The notes under the pieces: generated by a model | What the model saw: only the letters and a program-made list of their open reading frames with translations | Database searches by the model: none | Told to the model about the DNA's origin: nothing | Assembly (NCBI GenBank): GCA_023375785.1 | Contig: SZWC01001206.1 | Coordinates: 13,463 to 77,462, forward strand | DNA: 64,000 bases | DNA from: Penium margaritaceum | Taxonomy: Eukaryota; Streptophyta; Zygnematophyceae; Desmidiales; Peniaceae | Reading direction: 5' to 3' | Part shown: piece by piece, positions 58,446 to 64,000 of the stretch | Numbering within the stretch: position 1 is the stretch's first letter | Layout of the letters: every line of letters begins with the position of its first letter | Position numbers and translations under genes: made by a program

Positions 58446-60120
58446 AGGACAAAGGAAACAATGATGTTCACATTTTAGAAGACAAGTCCAACACCATAAA
58501 AAATCCATGAATAAGAGCATGGAAAGATTGTTGATCCATGTTGTGGTGCAAAAGGTTGAGACAAAGAAAGTTAATGGTACCAATGGGGAGCCTCAGTAAG
58601 AACATGTGGTAGGGATTGGGTAATGAGTAGGAAGGCTTGAAGGGGAATTTCATCTTTTATGAAATTGGTGGTCGATGGTCTTTTTTTCATTGTGTAAGGC
58701 CAGCAACTTGGCTTATCTAGGTTCCATTTGCCATGTATGCTGGAAAAACATGATGAAGCAAAAAATGATACATCAGTTTAGAGAGCATGGTCTTCCTTGC
58801 CCTTTGGGTTGGAGTGGAAGAAAGATAAAGCATCCATGTTTTTTTTCCATGACAAAGCATGAAAACACACAGTCATGAATGAATTTATCTGAATAGTATA
58901 GCAGGAGCCATAACAATGGCAAACAGATGAGAGGAACTTAAAGAGATGAAGCATGTCTTCTCTTCCAATGAGAGGGTAATTCAAAACGTATATCAAAGGA
59001 TGTCTCTAGCAACTAAGATGAGTCTTCCATTATTTTGTGTACAGTCACAAAGATAAAACTTTTGGCACATTGAGGTGAGGTCTAGCATGCACATTGCAAG
59101 GGAAATCATGGATGACAATGAATTTATCCATGCTTACAAGAGATTTAGGCAAAAAGAGAAAGCCTGAGATACAAAAAATGAATGACTGCGTACGTTCTCT
59201 CTTCTTAAAAAAGATGAACAAGCATTGAAGAGGCAGCAAAAGATGCTACAGGTTGAAGAGGTGCATGCTAGATATGGGTGCAAATGCTCCTGTAGATACA
59301 AGTGGATGAACATGTGGAATTGCTAGTGCAGATGCAAGTGCATATGCATACATAGTAGCACATAAAATCTGCAGTTAGGGTAGCACCAGTCACAGGTGTT
59401 GCGGTTGCACCCTTTGCAGCTATCAGCCAGAAAATCCCTCACAGTGATGAGTCCTATGATTGAGGTGAAGATAAGGTGAACACTTTTGAATGTTATGAGC
59501 TCTCATTTGAGGAAGAATTGGGGACGTTGAACGATAGAAAGATAATCAACAAGAGGAGTAAAGATAGCAATGCTTTACTTTAAAATGGTTGGACAAGGAG
59601 GCGTGGGAAGATATGGTGGAGGAATGAGACGGTGAGCGTGGGATCTTCTGAAAGACAAGGTGCTTGCTTATATTCATCTTGTTTGACATGAATCCTTTTT
59701 ACTTTAACTCTCGTATAACCATGTGGTAAACAAAATGCTGGTAGTCTCATGTGCAGGCGCCTTATTAAAAGGCTATGTCCTACCAATGACAATTTACTAC
59801 AAGGGGTAGGGTGAGAAAATGGTGGAAGACCATCTCACACATTATTTACATTCCTTTGGAAGGGTGGATAGGGTCATGTAACATGTTGGCCACAAGACAT
59901 TGGAGGTACTAAACATGTTTACTTCTGTTATTGTAGGTGTAAGGGATCATTAAATCATGCGGTTTTGTTCCAAAATTAGGCTGTGTTCACACTAGAAACA
60001 TATCAAGTGCATTTAGATGATGGTAGGAAGTGGTTACTTCTTGTGTAAGTCTTTTAAAGAGTGTACCCAATAACATGAACATGCCACTGTGAATGTGCCT
60101 TCTTTCACTTTTCTTTCACT

Positions 60121-60474
60121 TTGATGAACATCATCTTACTTCTTGTTCCTTTGAGCAATAAACTATTTATTGATGGAAATGTCTGCATCAGTCTTTCAGA
60201 TTTCCTTGTGCGAGCTGCTACAATGTACATGATGCGATTTTTTTTAAGAACTAGACAAGTGCAAGTTACTAAGATATACTACTACACCTGCCCTATGAAT
60301 AATGAAGGTGGGATTCTACTTGAAAACAACAAAGAAGACATCGTCTATGATGTTGATGATGGTTTCATGTTTTACAACACAACTAAAAACAAAGATGATG
60401 GCCTCTCACATATCTCTGATAAGCTTCTGGAGTGTGATAAAATAGGAGACTTGTCATCCGTACAAAAAACATGA
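60121..60474 (+). CDS. hypothetical open frame, 117 codons, weak
   Basis: The frame begins ATG with a hydrophobic stretch (IILLLVPL), followed by a charged Asp/Lys/Asn-rich C-terminus. No domain is recognised. In AT-rich sequence of this size a frame of this length can occur by chance, and the asparagine- and lysine-rich composition simply follows base content. It could be an exon of an unseen gene. Confidence 0.15.
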   Translation: MMNIILLLVPLSNKLFIDGNVCISLSDFLVRAATMYMMRFFLRTRQVQVTKIYYYTCPMNNEGGILLENNKEDIVYDVDDGFMFYNTTKNKDDGLSHISDKLLECDKIGDLSSVQKT

Positions 60475-60729
60475 GTTGGATTCGCAATCGTTCATGAACT
60501 GTTCAATAGAATGCACAAAATACCCATGAATATGTGGTTAACATTTCTGGAAGTAATCTATGACATACTCATGGGTTACAAACAAATAATCCTCACCATG
60601 TGACCATGACGTTGTTGTTCTTCTATGCCCCATGGCCACTGCTATGGGTTGACGGACAGGTTGGGCATGCACTGCTCCCTTGGAGTAAGTCCCCCAAACC
60701 TTGTTCGTGGTGCAAGTCCAAGCGAGACA

Positions 60730-60805
60730 CGAGAAGTGTAGTGTAACGGATAGCATGTTGGACTTAGGGACAACAGGTCCTGCGATCGAGCCTTCATGTG
60801 CGCAG
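60730..60805 (+). other. tRNA-like sequence, possible SINE head or tRNA relic
   Basis: A GTGTAGTGTAACGGATAGCA stretch resembles a D-arm/A-box, TGTTG...CAACA makes a 5-bp anticodon-like stem (60749-60770), and CTGCGATCGAGCC resembles a B-box. The acceptor stem does not close clearly. Confidence 0.3.
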
Positions 60806-60838
60806 GAGGTTTTTTGACCTTCTAGCACAGGGGAAGTT

Positions 60839-61301
60839 TGTTAGACATTTCTCCATGCATGAGGAGAGTGCGCCACTTGGCGGTCAGTGGATGCGCCAAT
60901 TGGCGGACTGGTGAGGTGGTGTGGAGTGACCACCCCAAAAGTGTCACTACCCACACACCTTAGAAGCCAGGCCTAGGACTATATGTACCAGGCTCATTCC
61001 TCATTCTAATTACACAATCTGGCCTTAGATGCTCCTCACAGAGTTGTCCAGCTAAGGAACAGTATAAAGAAGACACTGGTTGGTCTAAGCCCCAGGAATT
61101 AGTCTTTGACTAGCACCTCGCGCGAAAGTGACCAAGTGTTAAGTGGACACAGTTGCTAGCAAGTGATTGCCTAGGAACTGCTCAGTGTGGAACCGTGATC
61201 CTGAGGGTGATATCTTCTCCTAGCTGAAATGCTAGGAGCGGACGGCAGGTGCTATTGTGTCGGCCCTGTTTTCTAGTCCGTTTGCCTCAGGCCGGTTGAC
61301 A
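60839..61301 (+). repeat. Copia-4 5' LTR
   Basis: It begins TGTTAGAC and ends GTTGACA, immediately before the primer site. CTATATGTA (near 60978) and GTATAAAG (near 61062) are TATA-like. The partner LTR is outside the window, so the left edge is inferred from the TG start. Confidence 0.65.
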
Positions 61302-61303
61302 AA

Positions 61304-61318
61304 GGGTTATGGGCCCAC
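61304..61318 (+). promoter_or_regulatory. Copia-4 primer binding site, half-tRNA (iMet anticodon arm) type
   Basis: GGGTTATGGGCCCAC is complementary over 15 bases to the anticodon arm of plant initiator tRNA-Met (GUGGGCCCAUAACCC). It lies two bases after the LTR end, as in Copia-2. Confidence 0.82.
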
Positions 61319-61428
61319 ACTGACCAGTTGTAAGGCACGCTTCGCTCAACTCTGGTACGCTCTCTCCAGGTGCNCTACTGAAGGGAGAGGAGCAGGTTCC
61401 CGCGGAAGGCACATCCGAGCATGAGGCA

Positions 61429-62058
61429 TGGATGGATCGAAATGACATTGCCATGTCATTCCTCAGCAACGCGATTGCAAAGAAGTATGTTCCCATCATT
61501 GCCGGGTACACGCTGGCTTCCAAAGCTTACGACAAGCTCAAGCGCGTGCACCAATCCACCTCCCTTGCGAACAGACTATTCATCCTCCAATGGCTGATCA
61601 GCATGCGGGTGAATGAGGGCGAATCAATCCCCGATTTCCTACAGGAGTTTGAAGGACTCCTTGGCGAGGCTCGCCAGATGAACTGGGACCTTGACGAGAA
61701 CATGCAAGCCATGATNTGGAAGGAGGACGACCTGACGTACACGGCAGTGTCCGAGTACGTGCAAAACGAGGCCATGCGCCGCAGCGGAAGTGAGGCTAAC
61801 TTCTCAGCCTATGCTGCACGCTACGGAGGCCGCGGGAGCAAAGGGTCAGCCTCTGGTCAGAAAGGTGGCAGCGGAAGCGGTGGCGGCGGAGGCAACAATG
61901 GCGGCAAGGCTCCCAAGCGACAGGGTAACTGCCGCAACTGCGGCAAACCTGGTCACTGGGCAAGAGAGTGCAGGTCGCCAAAGAACGAAGACGGCAGAAG
62001 CGGTGGGAACAAAGGCAACAAAAAGGGTGGCAAAGAGGCCACCAACATGATGGCATAG
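61429..62058 (+). pseudogene. Copia-4 gag, interrupted by an assembly gap
   Basis: AWMDRNDIAMSFLSNAI, a KAYDKLKRVHQSTSLANRLFIL block and MRVNEGESIPDFLQEFEGL are copia gag core motifs. After the N at 61715 come WKEDDLTYTAV and a Gly/Ser-rich tail, then CRNCGKPGHWAREC (CCHC knuckle, 61930-61975). The N stands where some residues of the family are expected, so sequence is probably missing rather than deleted. Confidence 0.85.
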
Positions 62059-63903
62059 AGCTCGCCTCCAGTAAAAGGAGCGGCGCTGCTCAGGCCAGGA
62101 GCTTTTGGGCTCGACTCCGGCACCGATCATCACTCAAGCAACGACCAGGCTGGATCTGTCTCCATCGGCCCCACCAATCGGCGGTTCAGATGTGCAAACG
62201 GCACTGTCGTCAACGCAAAGGGCGTGGGAGACAAGCTAGTGAGCATCAACCTTAATGGTGCAGAGAAGAATCTACGGCTACGTGACGTGGTCTACATGCC
62301 CTCCTTTGCGGCAAACCTTCTGTCCGTGTCAAAGATAACGGACAAGGACATGACAGTAGTGTTCACACAGAAGAAGGCGGTCATCGCCAGGAACGAGGAC
62401 ATCAAGGTCCTCTATGCCAACAAAGATCTCGTGGCACAGGTTCCACGGGTTGACGGACTCTACGTATTGCAGACAACGGCAGCAAAGACCTCGGAAGACG
62501 AGGGTCATGCGGGTGCAGCGGAGGCAGTGGTCTCGGCACCAACACAGGAGAGCACACCAACAAGAACTGAAAAAGCATCCTCTGCCGCAAAGGACGAAGA
62601 CACTGATCTGTGGCACAGACGCTTTGGGCACGTTGCAAACAGCACGCTCCAAGTCATTCAGCAACAACAGCTGGTCCGTGGCATGGATGGTTGCAAGAAG
62701 GATGCGGTTGAGTGTTGCAACCTGTGTGAACCTTGCCTCCAAGGCAAGACCAAGCGAACTCGCTTTGAGCGTAATAGTCGCCGCGCAGAATCAGCCCTTA
62801 ACCTGATTCACACCGACGTGTGCGGACCCTTTTGCACGGCATCAAACGGTGGTAGCAAGTATTTTCTGACCTTCATAGACGACCACAGCCGCAAGGTGTG
62901 GATCTTCTTCCTCAAAACAAAGGGAGAGGTCAGAGAAAAGTTGCAGGACTTTGTCGCCATGGTGGAGCGGCAGACCGGAAAGAGAGTCAAAGGGATGCGG
63001 AGCGACAACGGCGGAGAGTACGAGGCATGCAAGGGCTGGTTGCGGCAACATGGGATCAACCACCAGCCCACAACGCCTTACACGCCGCAGAGCAATGGTG
63101 TTGCCGAACGGATGAATCAGACCATCCTCGGCATGGTGCATAGCATGCTCTTCGATGCAAAGCTTCCACCACGGTTATGGGCAGAAGCGGCAAGAACGGC
63201 ATGCTATCTCGTCAACCTGACTCCTGCGGCTGCTCTGGGCAGGCGCGGAAAGAAGAAGGGAAAACAACAGATGACACCACAAGAAGTTTGGTCAGGGAAG
63301 AAGCCGGACGCATCACACCTGAATGTATTCGGCTGCACCGCATGGGCAAAGGTCCAGGCGGGTGAGGGTGCCGGCAAGCTGGATTCAAGAGCACGAGAGT
63401 GCGTTATGGTGGGCTATGAGACGGCCCACAAGACATATCACTTGTGGGACTTGGCAGGAAGAAGACTCATCACCAGCCGGGATGTCACCTTTGACGAGAG
63501 GAAACCAGGCAAGGAAGAGATGCTTGATCCCACGGAAGCTCCAAAACAGGGAGAGTTGTTGGTGCTGCTAGAGTCAGGAGATCAAGCTCCTGAAAACTGG
63601 CAAGTGGTGCCAGTGCGGCAGGCCGTGAAGAAGAGTGGTGTGCCAGGGGGAGCGGCTGCGCAGGCTGACGCAGCGGCGAGCTCCGACACAGAGCCGGAGA
63701 CGTCCGAGGCCTCTGAGACCAGCTCGGAGGCCAGTGGCTCTTCAAAAGAGGAAAATTCAACTCCAGGGCAGCCAACACCACAGGAGCAACAGCATGGCAA
63801 ACATCCACCAGCAATGCAACGTCGCAGCACACGACAAAGAAAACAAACTCCAAAGTACGACGCTGACACTGGAAGCTGGACTGGACTGAGCTGGTCCTGT
63901 TTG
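62059..63903 (+). CDS. Copia-4 protease end, integrase and linker (partial pol)
   Basis: After a protease-type DSG region (62110-62130) a 561-codon frame (62224-63909) runs without interruption. It carries LRDVVYMPSFAANLLSV, LWHRRFGHVANSTL...CNLCEPC (zinc-binding block), HTDVCGPF (first Asp), DDHSRKVW, MRSDNGGEY (second Asp), SNGVAERMNQTILGM (catalytic Glu), LNVFGCTAWAKV, VMVGYETAHKTYHLWD and SRDVTFDE, then an acidic Ser/Glu-rich linker before RT. RT lies beyond the window. Confidence 0.92.
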
Positions 63904-64000
63904 NGCTGACGCAGCGGCGAGCTCCGACACAGAGTCGGAGACGTCCGAGGCCTCTGAGACCAGCTCGGAGGCCAGTGGCTCTTCAAAAGAGGAAAATTCA

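Larger units (their letters stand above)
58446..60838. other. AT-rich flank, no gene recognised
   Basis: The sequence holds short frames on both strands only. A patch of related words (gatacaagtg, gatgcaagtg) lies near 59295-59345. I see no element terminus, LTR or domain apart from the weak items listed separately. Confidence 0.5.
60839..64000 (+). mobile_element. Copia-4: Ty1/copia element, 5' part, continues past the window
   Basis: 5' LTR 60839-61301, half-tRNA primer site, gag, protease and integrase follow on the + strand. Gag and LTR end resemble Copia-1, so both belong to one family, but Copia-4 is much better preserved. Single Ns at 61373, 61715 and 63904 mark assembly gaps inside it, so whether the element is whole cannot be judged here. 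Confidence 0.88.

Noticed and set aside
58468-58653. Short open frames in the AT-rich flank 58446-60838 as host genes
   Set aside because: They are under about 120 codons, without domains or splice context, and typical of AT-rich non-coding sequence.

Overview
This window is almost entirely retrotransposon sequence from a large, repeat-rich eukaryotic nuclear genome. Ty1/copia and chromodomain-bearing Ty3/gypsy elements, together with primer sites matching the initiator Met-tRNA in its plant form, suggest a plant or streptophyte lineage. A Penelope-like element (PLE) with terminal repeats fits a streptophyte alga or other non-flowering plant better than an angiosperm; that placement is a guess. 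No intact host gene could be supported. All virus-like elements are treated as fossils.

Layout. 1-1929 is an outer flank: a purine-rich tract, a GC-rich stretch and a decayed coding-like segment. From 1930 to 58445 I read one nest of elements. Level 1 is Gypsy-1 (+ strand), with its 5' LTR at 1930-2509 and 3' LTR at 57802-58445. Level 2 is Gypsy-2 (- strand, chromovirus), inserted at the edge of the Gypsy-1 3' LTR; its own 3' LTR is 6645-7569 and its 5' LTR lies on the far side. Level 3, inside Gypsy-2, is Copia-1 (9318-15296), Copia-2 (16128-28914) and a PLE inserted in the Gypsy-2 5' LTR (30372-34214). Level 4 is Copia-3 (17746-25027) inside Copia-2, and a small hAT-like MITE (50159-50574) inside a PLE terminal repeat. 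LTR divergence judged by eye (Gypsy > Copia-1 > Copia-2 > Copia-3) agrees with the nesting order.

From about 28170 to 58078 the Gypsy-2 5' end has been amplified head to tail into about six full or partial units (28170, 34584, 36088, 39683, 46273, 47236). Each unit carries a Copia-2 gag piece, the Copia-2 LTR and the Gypsy-2 gag start; most also carry the Gypsy-2 LTR with the PLE site and a piece of Gypsy-1 LTR. At the same PLE site the units hold one PLE, a solo terminal repeat, one PLE, and a tandem pair. This is the pattern expected from unequal recombination between terminal repeats. The PLE terminal repeats contain a type I hammerhead ribozyme on the minus strand and a 26-bp perfect palindrome.

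58446-60838 is AT-rich with no recognised gene. 60839-64000 is the 5' part of a better-preserved copia element on the + strand (Copia-4), related to Copia-1 and broken by single-N assembly gaps. The copia elements use two priming modes side by side: Copia-3 has the classic site for the 3' end of tRNA-iMet, while Copia-2 and Copia-4 have a site complementary to the anticodon arm of the same tRNA (half-tRNA priming).
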